Assembly: GCF_046530675.1 (NCBI RefSeq) | Contig: NZ_CP172558.1 | Coordinates: 434,001 to 498,000, forward strand | Direction: 5' to 3' | DNA from: Chitinibacter sp046530675 | Lineage (GTDB): Bacteria; Pseudomonadota; Gammaproteobacteria; Burkholderiales; Chitinibacteraceae | DNA: 64,000 nucleotides | Shown here: in pieces, positions 44,442-53,812 of the stretch | How the letters are laid out: every line of letters begins with the position of its first letter | How positions within the stretch are numbered: the stretch's first letter is position 1 | The notes under the pieces: model-generated | Databases searched by the model: none | Seen by the model: only the letters and a program-made list of their open reading frames with translations | Told to the model about the DNA's origin: nothing | Program-made: the position numbers and the translations under genes

Positions 44442-45953
44442 ATGCGAGATAAACTGCTGATTCTGTCGGTTTTTATTGTGGCGTCGTGCGGCTTGGCTTA
44501 CGAGCTGATCGCCGCAGCGCTCGCCAGCTATCTGATGGGCGATTCGGTTTTGCAGTTTTCGTCCATCATCGGCTGCTACCTGTTTGCGATGGGCGTCGGC
44601 TCGCATCTATCGAAATATGTCGCCGAACAACGCACGCTCGATACCTTTATCGAAATCGAATTACTGGTCGGCTTGATTGGCGGCTTGTCGGCGACGGCGC
44701 TGTTTCTGGTTTTTGCCTGGGCGGATGCGCCGTTTCGCTCGGTGCTGTATGTGCTGGTTTTTATGACTGGCGTACTGGTCGGCATGGAAATTCCGCTGGT
44801 CATGCGCGTACTGAATCAACGTAAAACCGACTTTGCCGAGCTCGTCAGTCGGGTGCTGACTTTTGACTATATGGGTGCGCTGGCAGTCTCCTTGCTGTTT
44901 CCGCTGGTGCTCGCGCCGCATCTCGGCCTCGCCCGGTCTGCACTGCTGTTTGGGATGGTCAATGTCGGCATTGCGCTGTTAACAACCAAGATTTTCCGCG
45001 CCGAGCTGGCGCACGCGCGGCTGCACCTCTTGCGCGGCGGCGTCGTGATGCTGGTGTTGATCGGCGCGATGTTCGCTGCGGATAAGCTGACGCGCTGGAG
45101 CGAAAATACGCTGTACGGCGATGAAATCATCCATGCGCAAACGACACCGTATCAACGCTTGCTGATTACGCAGTGGAAAGATGACACGCGGCTGTATATC
45201 AACGGCAATCTGCAATTTTCCAGCCGTGATGAATATCGCTACCACGAAGCACTGGTGCATCCGGTACTGGAAAAACTGCCGCAGGCCAGATCGGTACTGG
45301 TGCTCGGCGGCGGCGACGGGCTGGCGGTGCGTGAGATTTTAAAATACCCGAATATCGAGCACATCACCTTGGTCGATCTCGATCCGGCAATGACGGATTT
45401 ATTTAAGCATAACGAAAAATTGACCGGCTTTAATCAGCGCTCGCTGGCTAACCCGAAAGTCAAAGTCGTTAATGCCGATGCCGCGCAGTGGATTGAGCAA
45501 AACCAAGATATTTTTGACGCCATCATCATCGACTTCCCCGACCCCAGTAATTTCGCGCTCGGTAAATTGTATTCGGTGCCGATGTACCGCTTGGTCAAAA
45601 AGCACCTCAGCGAGAATGGCCTGATGGTCGTGCAATCGACGTCCCCCTTACATGCCCCCTACTCGTATTGGTGTATCAATCAGACACTACAAGACGTAGG
45701 GCTCTATACCACCCCTTATCATGCTTTTGTACCCTCGTTTGGCGAATGGGGCTTTATCCTCGCCAGCCCAAAAAGCGGCTACACACCGCCCACGTCGTAT
45801 CGCGTCGCAACGAAATTTCTCGACGCCGAGACCACGCGACAAATGTTCTTCTTCCCGCCCGATATGCAGCCGGTCAAAGTCGAGTCCAATCGACTGAATA
45901 ACCAATCGCTGGTGCATTATTTCGAGCAGGACTGGTCGCAGGTGATCCGCTAA
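44442..45953 (+). CDS. Membrane-bound spermidine-synthase-like aminopropyltransferase
   Basis: 503 aa. Residues 1-210 contain about seven transmembrane helices (LLILSVFIVASCGLAYELIAAALASYL...). The rest is a spermidine-synthase-type Rossmann domain: SRDEYRYHEALVHPVL, nucleotide loop VLVLGGGDGLAVREIL, acidic ITLVDLDPAM, and DAIIIDFPDPSNFALGKLYS in place of the soluble enzyme's DSTDP loop. It would transfer aminopropyl groups from decarboxylated SAM at the membrane; the acceptor is unknown. Diverges from DUF350 across 62 bp and overlaps the next gene by 1 bp (TAATG). Confidence 0.88.
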   Translation: MRDKLLILSVFIVASCGLAYELIAAALASYLMGDSVLQFSSIIGCYLFAMGVGSHLSKYVAEQRTLDTFIEIELLVGLIGGLSATALFLVFAWADAPFRSVLYVLVFMTGVLVGMEIPLVMRVLNQRKTDFAELVSRVLTFDYMGALAVSLLFPLVLAPHLGLARSALLFGMVNVGIALLTTKIFRAELAHARLHLLRGGVVMLVLIGAMFAADKLTRWSENTLYGDEIIHAQTTPYQRLLITQWKDDTRLYINGNLQFSSRDEYRYHEALVHPVLEKLPQARSVLVLGGGDGLAVREILKYPNIEHITLVDLDPAMTDLFKHNEKLTGFNQRSLANPKVKVVNADAAQWIEQNQDIFDAIIIDFPDPSNFALGKLYSVPMYRLVKKHLSENGLMVVQSTSPLHAPYSYWCINQTLQDVGLYTTPYHAFVPSFGEWGFILASPKSGYTPPTSYRVATKFLDAETTRQMFFFPPDMQPVKVESNRLNNQSLVHYFEQDWSQVIR

Positions 45954-47638
45954 TGCGCGACAGCTTGATACCCGCGCTGAGCCGCCGCGATTTTTTGCGC
46001 TCCAGTTTAAAAACAAGTGCCGCGCTGGGCTTGGCGGCAGCGCTGCCGGGCTGTGATTTGACGCGACAACTGAATCACTTCGGCATTCCAATCTCGCTGT
46101 ATCTGCCCGGAATGCAGTCTGGGCATAGCCTGCGTGGCAATACCCCAACCCCTGCGCCATCAGCCGAGCGCAAAGTGCGTGTCGCCATTCTCGGCTCTGG
46201 CGTCGCTGGTTTGTTTGCCGCGTGGCGATTGCGTCAACAAGGTTACAAGGACGTTATCGTTGTCAGCGGACCGGAACGGTTTGGCAATGCTGCATCCGGA
46301 CGTGCGGCGGCGGGCAATCGCTCAGGCCATGTTTATCCCACCGGAGCGCATTATTTACCGCTGCCGTCGATGGCGTCAACGCATGTGCGCGAGCTGCTGT
46401 TTGAGATGGGCGTAATCGAAGATTATCCCTACGCCGAGCGGCCGACTTATAACGAAAGCGCCATCGTGCACGCGCCGGAAGACCGGCTCTTGATCAACGG
46501 ACGATGGCAGGAAGGCGTCGTTCCGCAGCGGGGTATCGCGCCGGACGAGCTGGCGCAGCAGCAACGTTTTTTCGCGCTGATGACGCAATACCAGCACGCC
46601 TCCGGCAGTGATGGCCGCAAAGTGTTCAGCATTCCACTCGCGCTCTCAAGCGCCGATCCGCGCTGGCGCGCGCTCGATCAAATGACTTTTGCCGCATGGT
46701 TGCAGCAGCACGGTTTCACTGCACCAAGCTTGCTGTGGTATCTCGATTACGCGTGTCGCGATGATTATGGCATTGGTCTGAATCAAACTTCGGCTTGGGC
46801 GGGGCTGCATTACTTTACCAGCCGCGGCGGGCGGGCTCGCAATGCGAACGACGGCGCGGTGCTGACGTGGCCGTCGGGGCTGAACCCTTTACTGCAATTC
46901 ATGGCGCAAGGCCAAACGCTCATTGAGGGCATGGCGGTGAAAGTCGCCGAGCAAGGCAATGTCGTTCATGTCGATGTGCTGGATGTTGGTCACATGGGTA
47001 AACCGGGCAAAACCACGCGGCTGATCGCCGATCAGGTGATTTGCGCGATGCCGCTGCACGTCGCGGCGAAAATCGTCGACCTGCATCACTTTGGCTTCGA
47101 TGTGGCTCAACATTCGCTGCCGCACGCGGCGTGGCAGATCAGCAATTTCATTCTCGATGGTTTTCCCGCCGAAATCGGCAATATGCCAATCGCGTGGGAC
47201 AACGTCGTTTACGGCAGCACCAGTCTGGGTTTTGTGAATAGCACGCATCAGCTGATTCGCGCGGCCAAACCCGAGCAAACGGTGTTCACGGCCTATCACG
47301 CCTTCGCTAACGAAAGCCCGGCCAGCGTTCGCACGCGACTCGAACACGCCAGCGCCGATGAGCTGTATCAAACCGCGATCGCCGATCTCGCCACTGCCTA
47401 CGGCTGGGACAATCCGCTCAAGGCGCGGCAGCATATCAAACAAGTTGAAATCACGCTGCGCGGCCACGCGATGGCGAGCCCGGTGCCGGGATTTTTAAGC
47501 AACGCCGGGCTTGCCGCGCTGCAAAAAGCTGACGGGCGCATCCTGTTCGCGCACAGCGATCTGAGCGGCTTGTCGGTATTTGAAGAAGCGAGCTGGTGGG
47601 GCGAGCAGGCAGCGCTGAAGATCCTCTCCGCTGGCTAA
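45953..47638 (+). CDS. Tat-exported FAD-dependent oxidoreductase
   Basis: 561 aa. The N-terminus LSRRDFLRSSLKTSAALGLAAALPGC is a twin-arginine signal ending in a lipobox-like LPGC (Cys34). The protein is therefore predicted to be folded in the cytoplasm, then exported and possibly lipidated. FAD-binding VRVAILGSGVAGLFAAWRLRQQG at about residue 73, a C-terminal FAD-contact segment (RILFAHSDLSGLSVFEEASWWGEQAALKIL), overall amine-oxidase-like. The start overlaps the aminopropyltransferase stop, implying a coupled role, perhaps oxidising its polyamine product. Confidence 0.82.
   Translation: MRDSLIPALSRRDFLRSSLKTSAALGLAAALPGCDLTRQLNHFGIPISLYLPGMQSGHSLRGNTPTPAPSAERKVRVAILGSGVAGLFAAWRLRQQGYKDVIVVSGPERFGNAASGRAAAGNRSGHVYPTGAHYLPLPSMASTHVRELLFEMGVIEDYPYAERPTYNESAIVHAPEDRLLINGRWQEGVVPQRGIAPDELAQQQRFFALMTQYQHASGSDGRKVFSIPLALSSADPRWRALDQMTFAAWLQQHGFTAPSLLWYLDYACRDDYGIGLNQTSAWAGLHYFTSRGGRARNANDGAVLTWPSGLNPLLQFMAQGQTLIEGMAVKVAEQGNVVHVDVLDVGHMGKPGKTTRLIADQVICAMPLHVAAKIVDLHHFGFDVAQHSLPHAAWQISNFILDGFPAEIGNMPIAWDNVVYGSTSLGFVNSTHQLIRAAKPEQTVFTAYHAFANESPASVRTRLEHASADELYQTAIADLATAYGWDNPLKARQHIKQVEITLRGHAMASPVPGFLSNAGLAALQKADGRILFAHSDLSGLSVFEEASWWGEQAALKILSAG
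46097..46145. repeat. 49-bp repeat match inside the FAD oxidoreductase gene
   Basis: CTGTATCTGC ... GTGGCAATACCC, in the variable stretch between signal peptide and FAD domain (encoding SLYLPGMQSGHSLRGNTP). Confidence 0.5.
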
Positions 47639-47693
47639 GCGCCTGTTCAAGCTCTAGGACCGGCACGACTGTACCGTCGCAAATACCTCTGCA

Positions 47694-47742
47694 CTGTATT
47701 TTCATGTAAGCAACGCCGTTGCTATGATAGGGAGCAATACCC
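47694..47742. repeat. 49-bp repeat, copy 9
   Basis: CTGTATTTTC ... GGAGCAATACCC; overlaps the region just before the phzF-like ribosome-binding site. Confidence 0.6.
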
Positions 47743-47757
47743 AGAGGAAATCAATTC

Positions 47758-48615
47758 ATGACGACGCTGACTTATCAGTTATTCAATGTTTTTGCTACCG
47801 ACGACATCTGGTCAGGCAATCCGCTGGCGGTGTTCAGCCCGGCACAGGCGCTTGACGACGAGACGATGCAACGGCTCGCGCAGCAGATGAATTTGTCCGA
47901 AATCACTTTCGTCTCCCCTTGCGTCGTCGCCGACGCGCAGGTGCGGATTTTTTCACCCAGCTATGAATTGCCGTTTGCCGGTCACCCGACTTTGGGAACC
48001 GCTTTTGCCGTGGCCAATCAGCAAAAAAATACATGTGCTACGGAAGAAAAAACCACGGTCACGCTGGCGATGAAGGCAGGGATGATTCCGGTGGCGGTTG
48101 ATGGCGAAATGGTGACGTTGAGCGCCAATGTGCCGACTTACCGTGCCGCACCCGCCAATGTCGAGCTGGCCAAGGCGCTGAATCTCCAGCCCGAACAAAT
48201 CCATGGAACGCCGCGCTTTGTGAATACCGGCAGCGAACAGCTGATTATCCCGCTTGTCGATGCCGAGAGCGTCGCGCAATGCAGCCTGAATCTGGATGTA
48301 TTCGCACGGGTTGCGGCCAATCTCGAAGGGCGTTCCGGTGCGCTAGTCTGGGCCAGACAGGGTGACACGGTGATTGCGCGTTATTTCTGGTCACAGCATG
48401 GTCAGGCCGCCGAAGATTTTGGCACTGGCTCGGCGTGCGCCAATCTGGGCGGCTGGCTGCTGGCTGAAAATGTGGCTTTGCCGCTGACATTGGAAATGGA
48501 ACAAGGTCACGCTATCGACCGTATTGCCCGCTTACACCTGTCGATCAACGCCGACAGACAGATACAGGTGGGGGGTAAAGTGCGCAGAGTGGGCGAGGGA
48601 ACATTTGATCTGTAA
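47758..48615 (+). CDS. PhzF family isomerase-like protein
   Basis: 285 aa with the diaminopimelate-epimerase-like fold of PhzF: YQLFNVFATDDIWSGNPLAVF with its early acidic residues, LSEITFVSP, YELPFAGHPTLGTAFAV and the C-terminal GTGSACANLGGWL. No phenazine genes are nearby, so this is one of the many PhzF paralogues with unknown substrate. AGAGGA precedes the ATG. Confidence 0.9.
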   Translation: MTTLTYQLFNVFATDDIWSGNPLAVFSPAQALDDETMQRLAQQMNLSEITFVSPCVVADAQVRIFSPSYELPFAGHPTLGTAFAVANQQKNTCATEEKTTVTLAMKAGMIPVAVDGEMVTLSANVPTYRAAPANVELAKALNLQPEQIHGTPRFVNTGSEQLIIPLVDAESVAQCSLNLDVFARVAANLEGRSGALVWARQGDTVIARYFWSQHGQAAEDFGTGSACANLGGWLLAENVALPLTLEMEQGHAIDRIARLHLSINADRQIQVGGKVRRVGEGTFDL

Positions 48616-48700
48616 CGCTTGAAAAACCCGATGCAGAGGCGCGGAGAAAAACTCAAAACCTTCTTGCTTTCCTGCCCCTTCCCCCTGAAGGTTGAACTTT

Positions 48701-48755
48701 GTGGAAGCGGGCTTGCCCGCGAAACATCGCTGATCGCGGGCAAGCCTGCCCCCAC
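48701..48755. repeat. REP-like hairpin (GCGGGCTTGCCCGC type)
   Basis: GCGGGCTTGCCCGCG and CGCGGGCAAGC arms face each other, bounded by GTGG and CCAC. The core is the same as the well-known Pseudomonas REP palindrome. Confidence 0.8.
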
Positions 48756-48761
48756 AAAACG

Positions 48762-49646
48762 TCAATCCTTCTCCTTCCCGCTGGCGAAAATAATCGCCGC
48801 CACCACGCACAGCAGCGCGACACCGTGCGCGAGTGTCGGCTTTTCACCCAGCACCAGCATCGCATAGCCAACAGCAGCGACCGGCAGCGCGGCGGTAAAA
48901 ACGCCGGCCTGCTGCGCCGGAACATGCTGTATGCCTTTCATCCACAGCCAGAACGACCAGACGCTGGCAGCCAGCCCGTACCAGACAATCATTCCCCACG
49001 TTGCTAAATCGAGCGCGGCAAAATCATAGTGCCAGAGCGTGCCGATGCTGAAGGGCAGGATCAGCAACAGGCCGATCAAATGCGTATAGGCGCAAATATC
49101 AATCGCGGCGATGCTTTGCGTGAGTCGGCGCGACAAAATGACGTAAATCGACTCGCACAGCACCGCTCCCGCAATCAGCGCGTTGCCGAGCAGCGAGCTG
49201 CTACCGCCCTCACCTGCGCGCGAGACATTGATAATCAGCATGCCCAACACGGCGAGAAAAACAGCCAGCATCGCCCGGCCGTGCAGTTTTTCTCGCAGCA
49301 ACAGCCACGAGAGCAAAATCACCACCGCCGGTATCGTGCTGGTGATCACGCCTGCGGCCATCGCGCTAGTCTGAGTCAGGCCATAGAGCATCAACAACGT
49401 AAACAGGAAAGTGCCGAACAGCGCTTGCAGAAACAGCCCCAGCCATTGGCGGCGGGTCACGCGTTTCATCCGCTCGATACGGTAGCGTGGCAGCAGGAAA
49501 ATCACGCCGATGACAAAGCGCATCAGCGTAAACAGCACAACCGGAATCACCATCACCAGCGCTTTGCCGATACCGACGTTGGCACCGACGAGCGCCATTG
49601 AGGCAAGCAGATAGAGTGAGTAGCGGTTGAAAGTCAATAAAATCAC
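48762..49646 (-). CDS. EamA/DMT-family transporter
   Basis: 294 aa, ten predicted helices in two EamA halves (N-terminal LLASMALVGANVGIGKALVMVIPVVLFTLMRFVIG; C-terminal AAVYGMLVLGEKP-like segment VGYAMLVLGEKPTLAHGVALLCV). Probable metabolite exporter; substrate unknown. The frame opens with GTG at 49646. Confidence 0.85.
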   Translation of the reverse strand: MILLTFNRYSLYLLASMALVGANVGIGKALVMVIPVVLFTLMRFVIGVIFLLPRYRIERMKRVTRRQWLGLFLQALFGTFLFTLLMLYGLTQTSAMAAGVITSTIPAVVILLSWLLLREKLHGRAMLAVFLAVLGMLIINVSRAGEGGSSSLLGNALIAGAVLCESIYVILSRRLTQSIAAIDICAYTHLIGLLLILPFSIGTLWHYDFAALDLATWGMIVWYGLAASVWSFWLWMKGIQHVPAQQAGVFTAALPVAAVGYAMLVLGEKPTLAHGVALLCVVAAIIFASGKEKD

Positions 49647-49689
49647 CTATTCAATCGGGTCGGTTTTTCTAACCGAAGTAAAACCGTTC

Positions 49690-49762
49690 ACTGCAGAGAC
49701 AGAGAGGTACAGAGAAAAGACCAAGCTCTGCGTCTCCTCTGTGCCTCTGCGTCTCTGTGGTT
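49690..49762. repeat. Inverted repeat of the GCAGAGACAGAGAGG type
   Basis: GCAGAGACAGAGAGGTACAG and CCTCTGTGCCTCTGCGTCTC form an imperfect stem, a CAGAGACGCAGAGGCACAGAG-type palindrome seen in many proteobacterial intergenic regions. It lies between the livF and EamA genes. Confidence 0.6.
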
Positions 49763-49835
49763 TAATCAGTTTTAACAGCTAAAGAATGGTATTAAAGAGA
49801 ATCAAAATGGGGCGCAGCACTTTTAAAACACGCGC

Positions 49836-50552
49836 TCAAGCGTGAGCGTTGCTTTCCAGATAAGCCGCGCGCACTTCAGCGCTGGCAAGCAACTCTTCGC
49901 CGGTACCGGTCAGCACGATTTCACCATGCTGCAAAACATAAGCACGGTGCGCGACGCGCAGTGCGTGGTGTGCGTTTTGCTCGACCAGCATGATCGTTAT
50001 GCCGTCGCGCTCGTTCAGCTCACGGATAATGCTAAATACCTGCCGAATGTATAGCGGTGCAAGCCCGAGAGATGGTTCATCCAGGAGCAATACCTTGGGT
50101 CGGCTCATCAGGGCACGGCCAATAGCCAGCATTTGTTGCTCGCCGCCGGAAAGCGTCCCTGCGCGCTGCTGTATCCTTTGCTCCAGAATCGGAAACATGC
50201 CGAAAACGCGCTGCAAATCATCGGCAAAGTGCGCCGGATTGCTAAACGTGCTGCCCATTTGCAGGTTTTCCAGCACGCTCATCCGCGAAAAAATCCGCCG
50301 TCCTTCCGGTACCAGCGATAGCCCCAGCCGCGAAATATGGTGGGTTTGCTTTTTGCTGATGTCTTCATTCAGAAAAGTGATGCTGCCGGCCGAAGCGCGT
50401 GGTTTGCCGAATAGTGTATTCATCAGCGTCGATTTACCCGCGCCGTTGGCTCCGATCAGCGTGACAATTTCGCCTTGCTGCACATCCAGCGTGACGCCGC
50501 GCAAAGCATGAATCGCACCGTAATGCGCGTGAACATCGTTATACCGCAGCAT
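49836..50552 (-). CDS. livF: Branched-chain amino-acid ABC transporter ATPase LivF
   Basis: 238 aa. Walker A GANGAGKSTL, signature LSGGEQQML, Walker B LLLDEPSLGLAP, switch His in LVEQNAHHAL. Second ATPase of the high-affinity Leu/Ile/Val importer. The ATG overlaps the livG stop (TGATG). Confidence 0.95.
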   Translation of the reverse strand: MLRYNDVHAHYGAIHALRGVTLDVQQGEIVTLIGANGAGKSTLMNTLFGKPRASAGSITFLNEDISKKQTHHISRLGLSLVPEGRRIFSRMSVLENLQMGSTFSNPAHFADDLQRVFGMFPILEQRIQQRAGTLSGGEQQMLAIGRALMSRPKVLLLDEPSLGLAPLYIRQVFSIIRELNERDGITIMLVEQNAHHALRVAHRAYVLQHGEIVLTGTGEELLASAEVRAAYLESNAHA

Positions 50553-51361
50553 CAAGCAGCCTCCTCTTCTTCTTCGCCCAGATAGGCTTTAATCACATCC
50601 GGATTATTCTGGATTTGCTCAGGCGTTCCTTCGGCGATTTTGTTGCCGAAATTGAGCACACAAATATGGTCCGACACCTTCATCACGACATTCATATCGT
50701 GTTCGATCAGCATCACGCTTTTGTGGTGTTCACGCGTCAGATACATCAGCAAATCATTGAGCTCAGCCGATTCGCGCGGATTCAGGCCTGCCGCAGGTTC
50801 GTCGAGACAAATCAGCAGCGGGTCAACACACAATGCACGGGCGATTTCGACGCGGCGTTGCGTACCGTACGACAGATTGCCGGTCGGCATATTGGCAATA
50901 TCGCGCAGTTTCAAGCGGGTCAGCCACATCTCGGCTTTTTCCATCGCTGCATCGCTCGCCGCTTTATAGCCAGGCAAACCGAAAATCCCGGCCAGAGAAA
51001 ATTTTGACGCCTGTTGCAGGGCGTTGTGCTGGGCAACCATCAGGTTTTCGAGCACCGTCATATTCGGAAACAGCCGGATATTCTGGAAAGTGCGAACCAC
51101 CCCCGCTTTGCGCGCAACATGATGCGATGCCATTTTTTCGAGTAGCAAAGTGCCATGTTCGGGGTGATTCATTTGCACACTGCCGGTGGTCGGTTTGTAA
51201 AAACCGGTCAGGCAGTTGAAAAAAGTCGTTTTACCCGCCCCGTTGGGGCCGATGATCGACGTGATCTTGCCACTGGCGATACCAAGAGAGAGATCGTTGA
51301 TCGCAGTCAGCCCGCCAAAGCGCATCGTCAGATTTTTTACTTCGAGGACATTTTCACTCAT
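50552..51361 (-). CDS. livG: Branched-chain amino-acid ABC transporter ATPase LivG
   Basis: 269 aa. Walker A GPNGAGKTTFF, signature-region LSYGTQRRVEIARAL, Walker B LICLDEPAAGLNP, and the C-terminal FGNKIAEGTPEQIQNNPDVIKAYLGEEE of LivG. ATGA overlap with livM. Confidence 0.95.
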   Translation of the reverse strand: MSENVLEVKNLTMRFGGLTAINDLSLGIASGKITSIIGPNGAGKTTFFNCLTGFYKPTTGSVQMNHPEHGTLLLEKMASHHVARKAGVVRTFQNIRLFPNMTVLENLMVAQHNALQQASKFSLAGIFGLPGYKAASDAAMEKAEMWLTRLKLRDIANMPTGNLSYGTQRRVEIARALCVDPLLICLDEPAAGLNPRESAELNDLLMYLTREHHKSVMLIEHDMNVVMKVSDHICVLNFGNKIAEGTPEQIQNNPDVIKAYLGEEEEEAA

Positions 51362-52647
51362 TTCTCAGCTCCATTGAGTACCTTGGTTGGCTCACGATGC
51401 GAAATCAAACCACCCGGTTTCCAGACCATAATCAGAATCATTGCAGCGCCGAACAGCAGCATGCGGTATTCGGAGAAATCACGTCCCAGCTCGGGCAGAA
51501 TCACCAGCAAGCTCGCGGCAATCACGACGCCGATCTGGCTGCCCATACCGCCAAGCACAACAATCGCCAGAATCGTCGCCGACTCGGAGAAAACAAAGCT
51601 TTCCGGCGAAATAAAGCCCTGCCGTGCGGCGAAAAACACACCCGCAAAACCACCGAGCATCGCGCCAATCGCAAACGCCGACAATTTGACGTTGGTGACG
51701 TTCATGCCGAGCGCCTTGCAAGCGACTTCATCTTCGCGCACCGCTTCCCACGCCAGACCAACCGGTAATTTGCGCAAGCGGTTCACAAATACATTGGTCA
51801 GCAGTGCCAGAACCAGAATGAGGTAATAAAGGAAAATAATGCGATGTTCGCTGACATATTCGAGACCGAAAAACGAAGAAAAAGTCGCGCCATCATCGCT
51901 ATCAGGTTTGAATGGTAAACCGAAAAAAGTCGGGCGCGGAATCGAGCCAATACCGTTGGGGCCACCAGAAAACTCGGTCCAGTTCACCAGAATCACGCGA
52001 ATGATTTCACCAAAACCCAGCGTCACAATCGCCAGATAATCACCGCGCAATCGCAAAGTCGGCCAACCAAGAAGAATACCAAAGCCCGCAGCCAGCAGCC
52101 CCGCGACCGGCAGCGTTTCCCAGAAACCCCAGCCAAACAAGGTCGAGAGCAAGGCGTAGCTGTAAGCACCGACGGCATAAAATGCGACATAGCCCAGATC
52201 AAGCAGACCGGCCAGACCGACGACGACATTCAGCCCCCAGCCCAGCATGACGTAAATCAGCACCGTCGTTGCGGTATCGACGACATAACGGTTATCTGAA
52301 AATGCAATTGGCAGCACCAGCGAAAAACCCAGCAGGCCGTAACCCACCCATTTGAGCCAGGGGCGTGGTGCAGCAACTTCCAGTACACGAGCACGCTGAC
52401 GAGTCAGCTTTTTGAGATTGAACTGGTCAATTGCAAACTGCATAGCCAGCCGGCCAAAAAACATCGTCGCAACGAAAGCCAGCAACCAGGGCCAGCGTGT
52501 CGCAACGGCAAGCGATCCGCCCGCATCGACCGTATGCAGACCGATCATCGGGATGCCAAGTAACAGCGAAACCAGCGCGACATTCGTCGCGTCTTTGAGC
52601 CGGTCAGTCATCGACTTGGCTTGATGAGTAGCGGTAAACGTTGTCAT
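51358..52647 (-). CDS. livM: Branched-chain amino-acid ABC transporter permease LivM
   Basis: 429 aa. An N-terminal extension of about 115 residues precedes the permease core with the family cytoplasmic loop (GVAWEAVREDEVACKALGMNVTNVKLSAFAIGAMLGGFAG). Start overlaps the livH stop (TAATG). Confidence 0.94.
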   Translation of the reverse strand: MTTFTATHQAKSMTDRLKDATNVALVSLLLGIPMIGLHTVDAGGSLAVATRWPWLLAFVATMFFGRLAMQFAIDQFNLKKLTRQRARVLEVAAPRPWLKWVGYGLLGFSLVLPIAFSDNRYVVDTATTVLIYVMLGWGLNVVVGLAGLLDLGYVAFYAVGAYSYALLSTLFGWGFWETLPVAGLLAAGFGILLGWPTLRLRGDYLAIVTLGFGEIIRVILVNWTEFSGGPNGIGSIPRPTFFGLPFKPDSDDGATFSSFFGLEYVSEHRIIFLYYLILVLALLTNVFVNRLRKLPVGLAWEAVREDEVACKALGMNVTNVKLSAFAIGAMLGGFAGVFFAARQGFISPESFVFSESATILAIVVLGGMGSQIGVVIAASLLVILPELGRDFSEYRMLLFGAAMILIMVWKPGGLISHREPTKVLNGAEK

Positions 52648-53561
52648 TACACTTTCTCCACTTCCGGACGGCCCAGCAAACCACTAGGGCGGAACATCAA
52701 TACCAGGATCAGCAGGACAAAACCGGCAACGTCTTTGTATTCAGGCGAGTAGTAAGCGCTCCAGAATGATTCGAGCATGCCGATAATCAACCCGCCGAGC
52801 ACCGCGCCCGGCAATGAGCCAATCCCGCCCAAGACCGCGGCGGTAAAGGCTTTCAAACCGGCGACAAAACCGATCGAGAAATCAACCACACCGTAATAAA
52901 CCGTCACCATCACCCCGGCAATCGCCGCCAGCGCAGCACCGAGCATAAAGGTCAGCGAAATGGTTCGATCGACATTAATCCCCAGTAACGCCGTCATCGT
53001 TTGATCCTGCTCGCAGGCACGCTGCTGACGGCCAAATGAGGTGCGGGTGATGAGGTAGGTAAACACCGCCAGCAAAACGATGGTCACAACAATAATCATC
53101 AGCTGGGTATACGACAGAAACACAATAAACTCGCCAAAAGTCGCCAAGGTAAAGCGGCCGGGCATCAACTCGGCAATCGGCTTGACGCGCGCGCCTTGCG
53201 TCAGTTGAACCATGTTTTGCAGAAAAATCGACATGCCGATGGCTGAAATCAGCGGTGCCAGTCGTGGCGCGGTACGCAATGGGCGATACGCCACGCGCTC
53301 GACCGACCAGCCATACACGGCGGTAAACGCCATCACAACGAGCAAGGTCACCATCAGCGCCAGCGGCACTGCACTGATGCCCATTGCGCCCAGCAAGGTA
53401 ATCACGGTGACCGAAATAATGGCCGCGACCATATAAATGTCACCATGAGCAAAATTGATCATCCCGATAATGCCGTACACCATCGTGTAGCCCAGCGCAA
53501 TCAGGCCATAGACCGAACCCAGTGTCAGCCCGTTAATCAGCTGCTGAAGAAATTGTCCCAC
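52647..53561 (-). CDS. livH: Branched-chain amino-acid ABC transporter permease LivH
   Basis: 304 aa, about eight helices. GLTLGSVYGLIALGYTMVYGIIGMINFAHGDIYM at the N-terminus and RACEQDQTMTALLGINVDRTISLTFMLGAALAAIAGVM are LivH signatures. It starts with GTG, with GGAG eight bases upstream. About 250 bp separate it from livK, a gap with hairpins that may lower expression relative to the binding protein. Confidence 0.94.
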   Translation of the reverse strand: MGQFLQQLINGLTLGSVYGLIALGYTMVYGIIGMINFAHGDIYMVAAIISVTVITLLGAMGISAVPLALMVTLLVVMAFTAVYGWSVERVAYRPLRTAPRLAPLISAIGMSIFLQNMVQLTQGARVKPIAELMPGRFTLATFGEFIVFLSYTQLMIIVVTIVLLAVFTYLITRTSFGRQQRACEQDQTMTALLGINVDRTISLTFMLGAALAAIAGVMVTVYYGVVDFSIGFVAGLKAFTAAVLGGIGSLPGAVLGGLIIGMLESFWSAYYSPEYKDVAGFVLLILVLMFRPSGLLGRPEVEKV

Positions 53562-53750
53562 TGTGTTCTCCTCTCAATAATTCGTAAGAAATCATGATCA
53601 TCGTCAAGGTGCAGACGCAGCGACAGGAAGAAAATAAGCTGCGCCTCTTTCGACCAAGCAATGCCGACCAAGTAAAGCCGACCTGCCAAAACCTGACAAC
53701 AAACCAGACTCTTGTGGGGGAAAGCAACCGGATCTCATCCGGGAATGAAT

Positions 53751-53777
53751 GGGAGCACGTGAACCTCACCTGCTCCC
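53751..53777 (-). promoter_or_regulatory. Hairpin between livK and livH
   Basis: GGGAGCA and TGCTCCC arms separated by 13 bp, with further short stems nearby and no T-run. Such intercistronic stems often protect the abundant binding-protein message; that role is inference. Confidence 0.4.
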
Positions 53778-53812
53778 GAGTACAGCCAGCTCGCTCAGGC
53801 GAGCCGCAGGGC

